Assembly (NCBI GenBank): GCA_019351975.1
Contig: JABBOG010000005.1
Span: 52,620 to 116,619, forward strand
Direction: 5' to 3'
DNA length: 64,000 nt
Source of the DNA: Acidobacteriota bacterium
GTDB taxonomy: Bacteria > Acidobacteriota > Terriglobia > Terriglobales > Acidobacteriaceae
Part shown: positions 52,596 to 62,635 of the stretch, one piece after another
Numbering within the stretch: position 1 is the first letter of the stretch
Layout of the letters: each line of letters opens with the position of its first letter
Program-made: the position numbers and the translations under genes
The notes under the pieces: model-generated
What the model saw: only the letters and a program-made list of their open reading frames with translations
The model's database searches: none
Told to the model about the DNA's origin: nothing

Positions 52596-53663
52596 CTACC
52601 GAGCCGTGAATCTCCACGTCGTCACCGACTCATACACCTCGCCCGGCTTCAGCTCCGTACTCGGAAAATTCGCATGGTTCGGAGCATCCGGGTACGCTTG
52701 CGTCTCCAGGCAGAACCCGCTCCGCTGCATATACGCAACCCCGCTCTTGCCCACCAAAGTCCCATCCAGAAAATTACCGGAGTAAAACTGCACCGCAGGC
52801 TCCGTGGTTGCGACCGTCAGCACGCGCCCGCTCTTCGGCGCAAACACCTCCGCCGCCTGGCGCAGCGTTCCCGCCGCTCCACGCACCACAAAGTTATGGT
52901 CGTACCCACGCCCAAACGTCAGCTGCTCGTTCTTCTCCTCGATACGGGCACCGATCACCGTCGGCTTCCTGAAGTCAAACGGCGTTCCCTCTACCGTCAC
53001 AATCTCTCCTGTAGGAATCGCACCCGCGCTCGCCACCGGCGTGTACGCGTCCGCCTCCAGCAGCAACTCCTCATCCAGAATCGTTCCGCTCGCCTCACCC
53101 GCCAGGTTGAAGTACGTGTGGTTGGTCAGATTCACCACCGTCAGCTTGTCCGTCGTCGCCGAATACGCAATCCGCACCGTATCCCCCTCCAGCGTATACG
53201 TCACGCGCGCCGTCAAAATCCCCGGAAATCCCTGGTCGCCATCTCCGCTCACCAGCGTAAACTGCACCCCGCCCGCGACCTCTTCCGCGATCCAGTTATG
53301 TCGGTCAAATCCCACCAGGCCGCCGTGCAGCATGTTCACGCCATCATTGATCGTCGTTTGTACAGTCTCTCCGCCCAGATCGAACCGACCCAGCGCAATC
53401 CGATTGGCGAACCTTCCCGGCACCGTCCCAAAGTACGCATTCTTGTTGTTCACATAAGGATCCAGCGATGCATATCCGAGCGCCACATCGCCCATCTCAC
53501 CCGCGCGGTCCGTGGTCCGCAGCGACACCACGCGAGCACCATACCCAATCACTCGCAGCTCGATCGCCTCACTCTTCAGCGTATACACATCCACAACGCT
53601 GCCATCAGCCATCGTTCCGAACAAGCCTGCACTCACCGACACACCCGCAATCTCATTTGCCAT
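52596..53663 (-). CDS. galM: Aldose 1-epimerase (galactose mutarotase)
   Basis: Interconverts alpha and beta aldose anomers. The 355-residue protein begins MANEIAGVSVSAGLFGTM and holds the family motifs GRFANRIALGRF, the catalytic His in VVNLTNHTYFNLAG, and YDHNFVV near the end, with the C-terminal Glu-containing CLETQAYPDAPN. The start is uncertain: an ATG four codons upstream (53675) is also open. The long open frame continuing to 56345 is antisense to the TonB receptor and is rejected. It is divergent from the receptor gene. Confidence 0.92.
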   Translation of the reverse strand: MANEIAGVSVSAGLFGTMADGSVVDVYTLKSEAIELRVIGYGARVVSLRTTDRAGEMGDVALGYASLDPYVNNKNAYFGTVPGRFANRIALGRFDLGGETVQTTINDGVNMLHGGLVGFDRHNWIAEEVAGGVQFTLVSGDGDQGFPGILTARVTYTLEGDTVRIAYSATTDKLTVVNLTNHTYFNLAGEASGTILDEELLLEADAYTPVASAGAIPTGEIVTVEGTPFDFRKPTVIGARIEEKNEQLTFGRGYDHNFVVRGAAGTLRQAAEVFAPKSGRVLTVATTEPAVQFYSGNFLDGTLVGKSGVAYMQRSGFCLETQAYPDAPNHANFPSTELKPGEVYESVTTWRFTAR

Positions 53664-53993
53664 AGCCTCCAGCATAAACCCGCTCGCCCCCCACAGCACG
53701 CCCTCCATCCATTCACACCCCCGCAGACGCTTTCGCGCGGCATCCTCATTACCGCCGCCCCGATTTCCTTTGCCACCAAAACCAGAGGCGTGATTTGCCA
53801 AGAAATTAACGGTTATGTATTCTGGGTTTGATTTCCTTTTCACAATTTTCAAGGTTGCGAATGTTACACCTGCTGATCCGATCTCAGATTCTCTGACCTT
53901 CCGGACGTAGCATCGTTGTAAGTTCCGGAGGCCATGTCCACCATCGTTCAACTTGGACGACGCGGGAATTCCGTGTCTTCCGGAGGCGTAACC

Positions 53994-56900
53994 ATGAAAC
54001 ATCTCCGCATCTGCCTTTCCTTCTTTCTCCTCTTCATCCTGCTTTGTCCCACCACAAGCCTCCGCGCCCAGAACTTCCGCGGCAGCCTCAATGGCACCGT
54101 CACCGATTCCACCGGTGCCACGCTCGCCAACGCCTCCGTCGTCGCAACGAACGTGGACACCGGCGTCTCCCGCACGACCGTCAGTTCCTCTGCCGGTGAG
54201 TTCGCATTCCAGGATCTTCCCCTTGGCAACTACACTGTCACCGTCACTGATCCGGGCTTTGCCACCGGCAAATACGAAAAAATCACCGTCTCCGCCGGTC
54301 AGGCCTACACGCTGCCCGTAAGCCTCACCGTCTCCAGCTCCCTTCAGACCGTCGAAGTCATCGCATCCGGCGTCTCGCTGGACACGACCTCCTCCGTTCA
54401 AACCACAGACATCCCCAGCCTCGTCGTCAACGACGCCCCCACCAACGGCCGCGACTTCACGCAGTTCCTCCAGTACACCCCAGGTTTCGCCGGCTACTCC
54501 ATCGCTGGCGGCGCAGGCGTCGCGTCCATCAACGGCACGCGCTCCAACCAGGTCAACTGGCAGATTGAAGGCACCGACAACAACGACCTCTGGTGGAACA
54601 TCCCCGCCGTCAACCAGGGCGGAGTCTCCGGCATCGCCGGCGTCGTCATTCCACTTGACGCCATCGACCAGTTCTCCTTCGTCACCAGCGGCATGCCCGA
54701 GACCGGACGCAACGCCGGCGGCACCGTAAACCTCTCCATCAAATCCGGCACCAACGTCGTCCACGGCACCGCCTACTACTACAACCGCAATGAAGCCTTC
54801 GCCGCCAACACCCCGTTCGCCGCTCCCGGCTCCAAGAAAAACGAAACCCGCGACATCGACTACGGCGCATCCGTCGGCGGAAGCATCATCAAAGACAAGC
54901 TCTTCTACTTCGTCAGCTACGAGCACCAGAACTTCGTCATCGGCGCCGCCGCCGGTGCCACCGAGCCCTCGCAGGCCTATCAGGCCTTCGCCACCGACGT
55001 CCTCAACTACTACGGCATCCCCGTCAGTCCCGTATCCACCGCCTTGCTCGCCAATCTCTGGCCAGCCTCCGCACTCAACGGCCCCGCACAGCCTGACAAC
55101 TACTTCAACCCCGGCACCGAAAACGGCCACAGCTTCAATCCCCTCGTCAAGATCGACTACGACATCAACCCCTCCAACACTCTCAGCGTCAAGGGCTACA
55201 TGGGCGATGGCAACCAGACCGCTCCCGTCGGTTCCGAGCTCTCGCCCTACTTCGAAGTCGCTCCCATCCACGTCGACAACTACTCCGTCATCTACAACCA
55301 CATCTTCTCGCCCAAGTTCGCCAACCAGGCCTTCTTCGGCGTCAGCTACTTCGACCAGGTCTTCTCCGACGCCGTCCACTCCTACAATCCCGTCGCACTT
55401 GGCCTTAACACCGGCGTCACTGATCCCACACTCTCCGGCGCTCCGCACCTCAGCATCGCACCCTCCGCTGCCGCCTCCGGCCTCACCGGCGGCTCCACCG
55501 GCTTCGACCTCATCGGTGCCACCGCCCCCGAAGGCCGCCAGGACATCACCGGCCAGTTCGATGACGTCGTCTCCTACACCGTCGGCAAACATGAGATCCG
55601 CGCTGGCGGCGAGTTCCGCAAAGCCCAGGTCGATGACTTCTACCAGACCGGAGCCCGCGGCAACTTCGTCTTCGACGGCTCTCAGGGCCCCTACGCCTCC
55701 GCCTACGGCCTCGGCAACGGTTCCCCGGCCTGCGAAGCCCTCGGCAATCCCGCCCTCGTCGGTCAACCCTACAACGGTGCCGCAGCCCTTCCCCAGATCA
55801 ACGGAAAAACCGACAGCAACGTCTTCCTCCTCGCCGACTTCATGGCCGGCTGCATCTCCCAATCCACCATCGCCGAAGGCAACCAGAAGCGTATGGTCTA
55901 CGAAAACACCTGGGACATCTTCGCCCAGGATGCATGGCAGATTACACAGAGGCTCAACCTCAACTACGGCGTTCGTTACGACTACGCACAGGCCGTCCAC
56001 AACTCCGACAAAAATCTCACCAGCTTCGACGCCGCCTTCCCCTCCGGCTTCGCCATCCAGGGCGAAAACGTCTCCAACATCTACACGCCGTATAAAGGCT
56101 CCATCAGCCCCCGCGTCGGCGGCTCCTTCGCTGCCACCAACAAGATGACCGTCCGCGGCGGCTTCGGCGTCTACTTCGACACCGTCTACATGCTCTCCCT
56201 CCTGAATCTGCGCGGCACCACGGACAATGGCGCGCTCGGCCTGGGCAACAACCTCGCCGGTGCCGATCCCGTCGTCACCGCGCAGGTAAACAGCGCCGTC
56301 ATCGTCTCCGGTCAGCCCATCTTCCCAACGTTGGCGCAGGCGCAAGCCGGAGCCGGCGTCACCAATGCCTACTCCGTCAACCCCAACTACCGCCCCTCCT
56401 ACACCTATAGCTACAACCTCAACGTCGAGCAGCAGTTCGGCTCCAAAGTCGTTGCACAGCTCGGCTATCTCGGCACCCTCTCCCGCAAACTCACCGGCGT
56501 CCTCGACATCAACCCTGAGGCCGTCGGCAGCAACGAAAATCAGACAACCCGCCCCTACTATGCGCAGTTCCCCAACATCGGTAACGTCAACCAGCTTGAG
56601 AGCAACCTCAACGCAAACTACAACTCACTGCAGGCGTCCGTGCGTACCGAGAGCTTCTATGGCCTCACATCTCAGTTCGACTACACCTGGAGCCACGCCC
56701 TCGACTACGAGACCGGCCTCATCCCCTACCTCCCGCAGAACAGCCTCGACGTGAAGGCCGAGTACGGCAACAGCGACTTCGACACTCGCAACACCTTCGC
56801 CGCGCTGCTCAACTACAAGCTCCCTACCAACAACTTCAAGTTCCCTCGCCTCTCCAACGGCTGGGAGTTCAATAGCTCCTTCGCCATGCACGGTGGCCAG

Positions 56901-57359
56901 CCCTTCAGCGTCGTCGCAAGCTACGACGCCAGCGGCAACGGCGACGGTGCCGATCGTGCCGACATCGTACCCGGCGTGCCTGTCTTTGCTGGCGTCTCCC
57001 ACGCGATCACCTACGCCAACGGCGGCTCCGGATCAGTCACATGGTTCAACTCCAACGCCTTCACCGACCCCGCTCCCGGCACCTTCGGCAACGAGCGTCG
57101 CAACCAGTACTACAACCCCGGCTTCTCGGACATTGACTTCTCCGTCGTCAAGAACACCAGGATCACCGGTCGCGTCACCCTCCAGCTCCGCGCCGAGATG
57201 TTCAACATCGTCAACCACATCAACCTCGCTCCTGTCGGCGCTCCGCAGACCGGAGCGGGCGGCACCATCGGATCAACCATCGGCACCTTCTTCGGCGCCC
57301 CAGGCATCGGTCCTGGTGAGCCATTCAACACCCAGTTCGCTGGCAAGATCATCTTCTAG
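53994..57359 (+). CDS. TonB-dependent receptor with carboxypeptidase-regulatory-like domain
   Basis: A 1121-residue outer-membrane receptor. The ATG at 53994 has GGAGG seven bases upstream; an earlier ATG at 53934 is rejected. A signal peptide (LCISFFLLFILLCP-like, about 5-25, ending SLRAQ) is followed by the regulatory domain (GSLNGTVTDSTGATLANASV), a plug (about 130-270) and a long barrel ending AGKIIF. It is about as long as the receptor at 12867-16445 and shares its layout, but the sequence differs. A strong hairpin follows the stop, before an amine oxidase gene. The substrate is unknown. Confidence 0.9.
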   Translation: MKHLRICLSFFLLFILLCPTTSLRAQNFRGSLNGTVTDSTGATLANASVVATNVDTGVSRTTVSSSAGEFAFQDLPLGNYTVTVTDPGFATGKYEKITVSAGQAYTLPVSLTVSSSLQTVEVIASGVSLDTTSSVQTTDIPSLVVNDAPTNGRDFTQFLQYTPGFAGYSIAGGAGVASINGTRSNQVNWQIEGTDNNDLWWNIPAVNQGGVSGIAGVVIPLDAIDQFSFVTSGMPETGRNAGGTVNLSIKSGTNVVHGTAYYYNRNEAFAANTPFAAPGSKKNETRDIDYGASVGGSIIKDKLFYFVSYEHQNFVIGAAAGATEPSQAYQAFATDVLNYYGIPVSPVSTALLANLWPASALNGPAQPDNYFNPGTENGHSFNPLVKIDYDINPSNTLSVKGYMGDGNQTAPVGSELSPYFEVAPIHVDNYSVIYNHIFSPKFANQAFFGVSYFDQVFSDAVHSYNPVALGLNTGVTDPTLSGAPHLSIAPSAAASGLTGGSTGFDLIGATAPEGRQDITGQFDDVVSYTVGKHEIRAGGEFRKAQVDDFYQTGARGNFVFDGSQGPYASAYGLGNGSPACEALGNPALVGQPYNGAAALPQINGKTDSNVFLLADFMAGCISQSTIAEGNQKRMVYENTWDIFAQDAWQITQRLNLNYGVRYDYAQAVHNSDKNLTSFDAAFPSGFAIQGENVSNIYTPYKGSISPRVGGSFAATNKMTVRGGFGVYFDTVYMLSLLNLRGTTDNGALGLGNNLAGADPVVTAQVNSAVIVSGQPIFPTLAQAQAGAGVTNAYSVNPNYRPSYTYSYNLNVEQQFGSKVVAQLGYLGTLSRKLTGVLDINPEAVGSNENQTTRPYYAQFPNIGNVNQLESNLNANYNSLQASVRTESFYGLTSQFDYTWSHALDYETGLIPYLPQNSLDVKAEYGNSDFDTRNTFAALLNYKLPTNNFKFPRLSNGWEFNSSFAMHGGQPFSVVASYDASGNGDGADRADIVPGVPVFAGVSHAITYANGGSGSVTWFNSNAFTDPAPGTFGNERRNQYYNPGFSDIDFSVVKNTRITGRVTLQLRAEMFNIVNHINLAPVGAPQTGAGGTIGSTIGTFFGAPGIGPGEPFNTQFAGKIIF

Positions 57360-57365
57360 CAACTG

Positions 57366-57407
57366 CGGCATAAAAGCCCTGTCCACATGGACAGGGCTTT
57401 TATGCCG
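57366..57407 (+). terminator. Perfect 19-bp hairpin after the TonB receptor gene
   Basis: CGGCATAAAAGCCCTGTCC (57366-57384), loop ACAT, and its exact complement to 57407. Seven bases after the stop codon, with no long T-run but an internal TTTTA. It should stop or reduce transcription and make the downstream genes less abundant than the receptor. Confidence 0.8.
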
Positions 57408-57449
57408 TAACCACCACACGAAACAATCACTCACTACGAAGGGACGAAC

Positions 57450-59114
57450 ATGGGTTTCAGCAGACGTGACTTTATCTACGGTGTCGGACGTGCAGGCGGT
57501 TATGGAGCAGCATTCCTCACCATGCGTGGTATGGGCCTTCTGGACGCTCACACTGCTTTAGCCGAACCCCTACACGCCGCGCCCGGCTCCGGCGCTGGCG
57601 TCAAAGTCGTCATCCTCGGCGGCGGCATCGCCGGCCTCGTCTCCGCCTACGAGCTCCGCGCACTCGGTTACGATCCCATAATCCTCGAAGCCCGCACCCG
57701 CCCCGGCGGACGCAACTGGACCGTTCGCGGCGGCGACACCGTCACCTTCCTCGATGGCACCAAACAGGACTGCACCTGGGACCCCGGCCACTACCAGAAC
57801 TTCGGCCCCGCACGCCTTCCCTCCATCCACAAAACCATGCTCGGCTACTGTCAAAAGCTCGGCGTTCCATTGCAGGTTGAAGTCAACATGACCAACTCCG
57901 CCTATCTGCAAAACGACAACGCCAACAGCGGCAAACCCGTCGTCATGCGTCAGGCGCTCAACGACACCCGCGGCCACGTCAGCGAGCTCCTCATGAAGTG
58001 CGTCAATCAGGGCGCGCTCGATCAGGAGATCTCCGCCGCCGACAAAGACCGAATGCTCAGCTTCCTCCGCATCTACGGCCCACTCGACGACGCAGGCAAG
58101 TACACCGGCTCTGACCGCTCCGGCTACACCACAACCCCCGGCGCGGGTAATCAGGTCGGCGTCCTCAGCTCCCCCATCGACATGCACACCCTCCTCGACG
58201 AAGACTTCTGGCAGGGCATGCTCTTCGCCGACGCCTTCGACATGCAGGCCACCATGTTCCAACCCGTCGGCGGCATGGACCGCATCCCCTACGCCTTCGC
58301 TAAATCCCTCGGCGACATCATCACCTACGAGGCCGTCGTCACCTCCCTTAACAAAACTCCCACCGGCGTCAAAGTTGGCTACACCGAAAAAGGTCAGCCC
58401 AAAGAGATCGAAGCGCCCTACTGCATCTGCGCCCTTCCCCTCACCACCCTCAAAACCACACCCAACGACCTCAGCGCCCCCTACAAAAAAGTCATCGCCG
58501 AGTGCGTCTACGCCAGCGCCTACAAGATCGCCTGGGAGAGCCGCCGCTTCTGGGAGCAGGACTACAACATCTACGGCGGCCTCGAGTTCGCCAGCGTCGG
58601 CTGCAGCCCCATCTGGTTTCCCTCCGCCGACATGTTCACCCCACGCGGCATCGTCGTCAGCGGCTACACCGACGAGTACAACTCCCCCTTCGGCAAGCTC
58701 AGCATTCCCCAGAAGCTCGACGAAAGCCGCAAATCCATCGAGCGCCTCCATCCCGGCCACGGCAAGGAACTCGAAAAACCCATGTACGTCACCTGGGGAA
58801 AGATCCAGTACAACAAAGGCTCGTGGATTCGTAGCTACGGCCCCGGCCAGGACCGCTACCCCGGCATGGCGCTCACCCGCCAGACCGGTGCAGGCCGCCA
58901 TCCCGACGCGCGCGCCACACAAACCAACCCCGGCTACCAGACCCTCATCGAGCCCGACGGCCGCATCTTCTTCGCCGGCGACCACGTCAGCCACATCGTA
59001 GGCTGGCAGGAAGGCGCCGCCCTCAGCGCACTCCGCGCCGTCAACCAGATCACCGCCATGACCAAACAAGCCCGCCTCACGTCCCTCAACGCCGTCGCCA
59101 CAACCCCTGCGTAG
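57450..59114 (+). CDS. Tat-exported flavin amine oxidase
   Basis: A 554-residue FAD-dependent oxidase of the monoamine/L-amino-acid oxidase fold. A twin-arginine signal is present (SRRDFIYGVGRAGGYGAAFL) followed by the FAD-binding VVILGGGIAGLVSAYEL and GARTRPGGRNW-like motif written here as EARTRPGGR. The C-terminal FAD segment is GRIFFAGDHVSHIVGWQEGA. Such enzymes oxidise amines or amino acids to imines with H2O2. It is exported folded, so it should act in the periplasm. AAGGGACG is seen a few bases before the ATG. The downstream RidA and APC genes fit an amine-catabolic unit. Confidence 0.88.
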   Translation: MGFSRRDFIYGVGRAGGYGAAFLTMRGMGLLDAHTALAEPLHAAPGSGAGVKVVILGGGIAGLVSAYELRALGYDPIILEARTRPGGRNWTVRGGDTVTFLDGTKQDCTWDPGHYQNFGPARLPSIHKTMLGYCQKLGVPLQVEVNMTNSAYLQNDNANSGKPVVMRQALNDTRGHVSELLMKCVNQGALDQEISAADKDRMLSFLRIYGPLDDAGKYTGSDRSGYTTTPGAGNQVGVLSSPIDMHTLLDEDFWQGMLFADAFDMQATMFQPVGGMDRIPYAFAKSLGDIITYEAVVTSLNKTPTGVKVGYTEKGQPKEIEAPYCICALPLTTLKTTPNDLSAPYKKVIAECVYASAYKIAWESRRFWEQDYNIYGGLEFASVGCSPIWFPSADMFTPRGIVVSGYTDEYNSPFGKLSIPQKLDESRKSIERLHPGHGKELEKPMYVTWGKIQYNKGSWIRSYGPGQDRYPGMALTRQTGAGRHPDARATQTNPGYQTLIEPDGRIFFAGDHVSHIVGWQEGAALSALRAVNQITAMTKQARLTSLNAVATTPA

Positions 59115-59141
59115 CGCAACATCATTCAGCGCAGCACCTCG

Positions 59142-59186
59142 CTTGCCCTTTGTTCGTCATTCCCGAGGGGATCTGCGTTATGTTCT
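59142..59186 (+). repeat. Dispersed extragenic repeat, copy 2
   Basis: Contains GTCATTCCCGAGGGGATCTG, related to the copies at 52473-52514 and 63646-63686, in the gap after the amine oxidase stop codon and about 70 bases before the RidA start. Confidence 0.6.
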
Positions 59187-59254
59187 CTCACCCCGACATT
59201 CGAGCAGCGCTGTCACCGCCAACCAACACATCCCCAACGCTTTAGGAGAGATTC

Positions 59255-59743
59255 ATGCGCATCGTCAAAGCATCTGTTCTAGCCCTGTCCCTCGCCGCCG
59301 CAGCATCCGCGCTGCCCGCCCAAACCGTCGTCAAACACATCCAGACCGACGCCTCTCCCATCGCCACCGGCGTCTGGGCCGGTGACACCCTCTACCTCAG
59401 CGGTCAGCTAGCCTCGCCCGTCACGCCCGCCGACCCCGCCAAAGGCACACCCGCCGTCTACGGCGACACCAAAACCCAGGCCGCCAGCGTCTTCGCCAAG
59501 ATTCAAAAGGCTCTCCAGTCGCAAGGTCTCGACATGAAAGACGTCGTCAAGATGACTGTCTTCATGGGTCCCGACCCCGCCACCGGTAAGCTCGACTTCG
59601 CCGGGATGCAATCTGAGTATGTAAAGTTCTTCGGCACACCCGCCCAGCCCAACAAGCCCGCCCGCTCGGCCTTTCAGGTTGCAGCCCTGGCCGCCCCGTG
59701 GGCTCTATTGGAAATCGAAGTCATCGCCGTCCGCACAAAGTAG
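59255..59743 (+). CDS. Secreted RidA/YjgF family protein
   Basis: RidA proteins hydrolyse reactive enamine/imine intermediates. This 162-residue form has an N-terminal signal peptide (about 1-23, ALSLAAAASALPAQ), so it should be periplasmic, unlike the usual cytoplasmic RidA. Family features are GDTLYLSGQLA, a helix pair (QAASVFAKIQKALQSQGLDM), and the C-terminal strand ALLEIEVIAV. The typical active-site Arg of RidA (position about 105 in E. coli) appears as Arg in PARSAFQV. Placed between an amine oxidase and an APC permease, it could clear the imine product. GGAGAG precedes the ATG. Confidence 0.86.
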   Translation: MRIVKASVLALSLAAAASALPAQTVVKHIQTDASPIATGVWAGDTLYLSGQLASPVTPADPAKGTPAVYGDTKTQAASVFAKIQKALQSQGLDMKDVVKMTVFMGPDPATGKLDFAGMQSEYVKFFGTPAQPNKPARSAFQVAALAAPWALLEIEVIAVRTK

Positions 59744-59987
59744 CTTCACCAACCCCTTGCAATTTCAGAGGTCGAATGTATGATCACACTCAACCTCTTT
59801 CAACCGCACTTCAAAGTTCACGTTCACACATCACTGACCGAATCCATTCACCTTTAAGCACATCGTTCCATCGCTCAGAGATACAGCAACCAGGACAAAC
59901 GCGTCTGCTGATGCAGGCAGATGCGTCGAAGTTTAAGCAAGTACAGTGGCTCACAGCCGCTGCCGACAAGCTCTTGAGGAGAACCAC

Positions 59988-61790
59988 ATGGCAGAGATCC
60001 CCGCCGTCGAAATGAAGAAGACCCTTGGCCTCACAGGTCTAACCAGCAACGCGATGGCGCTCATCGCTCCTGGCGCATTCCTCTGGCTCACCTTCTTCAT
60101 CCAATCCACCACCGGCATCACCGGTCCCTCCATGTGGATGGGTGTCATCGGAGCTCTCGTCCTCTGCCTTTCCACCGCCGTCTGCTATGCGGAAATGGCC
60201 AAGCTCTACCCCGGCACCGGCAGCTCGTACTACTTCGCCGAGCAGGCCTTCCTCAACCGAGACCGCGCCTGGAAGTACGCCCGCATCTCTAAGTTCGTGG
60301 TCGGCTGGGCCTCGCACCTCTACTACTGGATCTACCCTGGCGTCATGGTCGGCACCATGGGCATCGTCAGCGGCTATCTCGTCGGCACGCTCTATCCCAA
60401 CTTCATGAGCGCCTCCAACCCCGGCATGCTCTTCATGATGAGCGTCGCCGTCCTCTTCTCCTTCGCCGTCGCCTACATCGCCTACCGCGGTGCCAACGCC
60501 TCCACATCCATCAATCTCGGCATCAACGCCATCCAGATCACCGCCCTGATGATCTTCAGCGTCCTCGCGCTTGGCTATCGCATGAACCATCCCCCCGGCT
60601 CGGTCGCCTACCAGTTCGACGCCGTCAGCGGCGAAGCCTACACCTACGAATTCAAAACCACCACCACCGTTGCCGCCGGCGTCTCCACCGATACCATCGT
60701 CCGCGACACCACCGGCGTCCCCCTCCCCAGGCTTGGCCCCGACGGCAAACCCGTTCCCTTCCACATCAGCTACCCCGAGCACGACGCCTCCGGCAACTTC
60801 CTATCCCATCCCACCGCAAAATCCGTCATCAGCCCCCACCACTGGAGCTGGGTCTTCATCCAGGCCACCGTTGCCATCCTCATCCTCGTCGGCTTCGAGT
60901 CCGTCACCGCCATGGGCGGCGAAGCCAAAAATGCCAAGCGCGACGTTCCCATCGCTGTCCTCACCTCTCTCCTCGTGCAGGGCGTCGTCTTCTACTGCTT
61001 CGAGTACTTTGCCGCCAACTACTTCCTCAACAGCGGTTACAGCATGCAAAACGCCTCCGCCTCCGCCGCTCCCATCGGCGACATGATGATCGTCGTCGGC
61101 GACGCTCTCTTCGGCCCCGGTCACGGCCGCGCCTTCATGCTCTGCGAAGCCGCCACCGTCGTCCTCGCGCTGATCGGCACAACTCTCTCCTGCATGAACA
61201 CCGGCGCTCGCGTCACCTACGCCATGGGCAAAGACCGCGAGGTCTCCAACCGCTTCGGCTTGCTGCACAAAAACAACCTCACCCCGCACCGCGCCGTATG
61301 GTCGCTCGCCGCCATCTCCGCCGTCATCGGCTGCATCGCCGTCGTGCTCGTCTTCGGCGACGCTGGCGCGCCCTCCGCAGCCGCCATCGCCTCCATCCCC
61401 CACGGCATCTTCTCCAGCTTCGGCTACACCACCCACGACAAGATGGCCGCACTCCCCAACAGCCTTCTCACCGTCACCCTCGCCTCCAACTTCGGCACCT
61501 TTCTCCTCTACGCACTGAGCTGCACTCTCTGCATGGTCGCCTATCACAAGCATCCCAAGTTCAGCCTCGTTCGCCATCTCTTCATCCCTCTCTTCGGCCT
61601 CTGTGCAAACCTCGCCTGCATGGGCTTCTACCTCGTCGGCCCATTCATGGGCTATGGCACCAAGATGGAGCCGCTTCTGGCCCTCGCCATCGCCGCCGTC
61701 TGGGGCATCTACGGCAGCTTCCACTTCCTCAAAACCGGCAAAGCCACTGGCCGCCCCGTCCTTATCGAATCTCGTCCAACTTCGGCGTAA
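59988..61790 (+). CDS. APC-superfamily amino acid or amine permease
   Basis: A 600-residue inner-membrane transporter with about 12 helices and one large soluble loop (about 205-285). It begins MAEIPAVEMKKTLGLTGL with the conserved early motif NAMALIAPGAFLWLTF, as in the amino acid-polyamine-organocation group. Another helix contains LVGFESVTAMGGEAKN, the consensus of helix 6 to 7. The start at 59988 has GAGGAG seven bases upstream. Following amine oxidase and RidA, it probably imports the amine or acid product; the substrate is not shown. Confidence 0.88.
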   Translation: MAEIPAVEMKKTLGLTGLTSNAMALIAPGAFLWLTFFIQSTTGITGPSMWMGVIGALVLCLSTAVCYAEMAKLYPGTGSSYYFAEQAFLNRDRAWKYARISKFVVGWASHLYYWIYPGVMVGTMGIVSGYLVGTLYPNFMSASNPGMLFMMSVAVLFSFAVAYIAYRGANASTSINLGINAIQITALMIFSVLALGYRMNHPPGSVAYQFDAVSGEAYTYEFKTTTTVAAGVSTDTIVRDTTGVPLPRLGPDGKPVPFHISYPEHDASGNFLSHPTAKSVISPHHWSWVFIQATVAILILVGFESVTAMGGEAKNAKRDVPIAVLTSLLVQGVVFYCFEYFAANYFLNSGYSMQNASASAAPIGDMMIVVGDALFGPGHGRAFMLCEAATVVLALIGTTLSCMNTGARVTYAMGKDREVSNRFGLLHKNNLTPHRAVWSLAAISAVIGCIAVVLVFGDAGAPSAAAIASIPHGIFSSFGYTTHDKMAALPNSLLTVTLASNFGTFLLYALSCTLCMVAYHKHPKFSLVRHLFIPLFGLCANLACMGFYLVGPFMGYGTKMEPLLALAIAAVWGIYGSFHFLKTGKATGRPVLIESRPTSA

Positions 61791-61834
61791 ACTGATTGCG
61801 CACGCACAGCCTCGCTTCCTTACGGCAAACATCT

Positions 61835-62635
61835 ATGCTTGATCTGGAATTCGCAGAACGTTCCGACACAGGTCGGGTGCGCACCAATAACGAGGACGCC
61901 CTCGGTCACGTCCTTCCACTTAACGCCGCTCAGGTCCAATCGCAGGGCTGGTTCTTCGCCACAGCCGACGGCATGGGCGGCCACGACGCTGGCGAGGTCG
62001 CCTCCAACCTCGCCATCATCACCGCACTCGAAGGCTTTCGCAAGATCCCCAAAGGCGTCATGCACGTCTCCCTCCTCCCTCGTCTGCTGCAGGAGGCCAA
62101 CGCCGCCGTCTACGAAGCCGGACACGCTACAGCGCCTCACCGCGCTCGCATGGGCACCACCTTCGTCGCCTGCGCTCTCCGCTTCGACTCCGCCGTCGTC
62201 TCCCACGTCGGCGACTCCCGCTGTTATCTCCTCCGCAACGGCCGCTGCACCCAGCTCACCCGCGATCACACCATGGCCGACGAGCACGTCAAGCTCGGCA
62301 TCCTCTCCCGCCAGGACGCCGCCACCGACAACGGCCGCCACATCCTCACCCGCTCCCTCGGTAGCGATATGTTCGTCGCCGCCGACACCCTCACCGTCAA
62401 CATCATCCCCGGCGACATCCTCGTCCTCTGCACCGACGGCCTCCACGGTGCCGTCTCCGATCTCGCCATGCAGCAGATCATCCAGCAGCACCCCAACCTC
62501 GAACAAGCCGCTCAAGCCCTCGTCGACGCCGCCAACAACGCAGGCGGCAACGACAACATCAGCGTGCAACTCATCCGCATCCGCAGCGTCGAGCGCATGG
62601 GCCTCTACCGCGGGCGGCCCTACAGGTTGCTCTAA
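61835..62635 (+). CDS. PP2C-type protein serine/threonine phosphatase
   Basis: A 266-residue metal-dependent phosphatase. The metal-binding Asp residues are in ATADGMGGHDAGEVA, VSHVGDSRCYLL and LVLCTDGLHGAVSD, with the C-terminal GGNDNISVQL. The N-terminal SDTGRVRTNNEDALG contains the conserved Arg and Asp. The ATG at 61835 gives the family start; a TTG start upstream is rejected. The next gene is a Ser/Thr kinase with no gap, the usual antagonistic pair. Confidence 0.94.
   Translation: MLDLEFAERSDTGRVRTNNEDALGHVLPLNAAQVQSQGWFFATADGMGGHDAGEVASNLAIITALEGFRKIPKGVMHVSLLPRLLQEANAAVYEAGHATAPHRARMGTTFVACALRFDSAVVSHVGDSRCYLLRNGRCTQLTRDHTMADEHVKLGILSRQDAATDNGRHILTRSLGSDMFVAADTLTVNIIPGDILVLCTDGLHGAVSDLAMQQIIQQHPNLEQAAQALVDAANNAGGNDNISVQLIRIRSVERMGLYRGRPYRLL

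Noticed and set aside
53664..56345. Long minus-strand frame continuing upstream of galM, giving a 1249-residue product
   Set aside because: It is antisense to the TonB receptor and is Gly/Asp/Val-rich without any domain; galM begins at 53663 or 53675.
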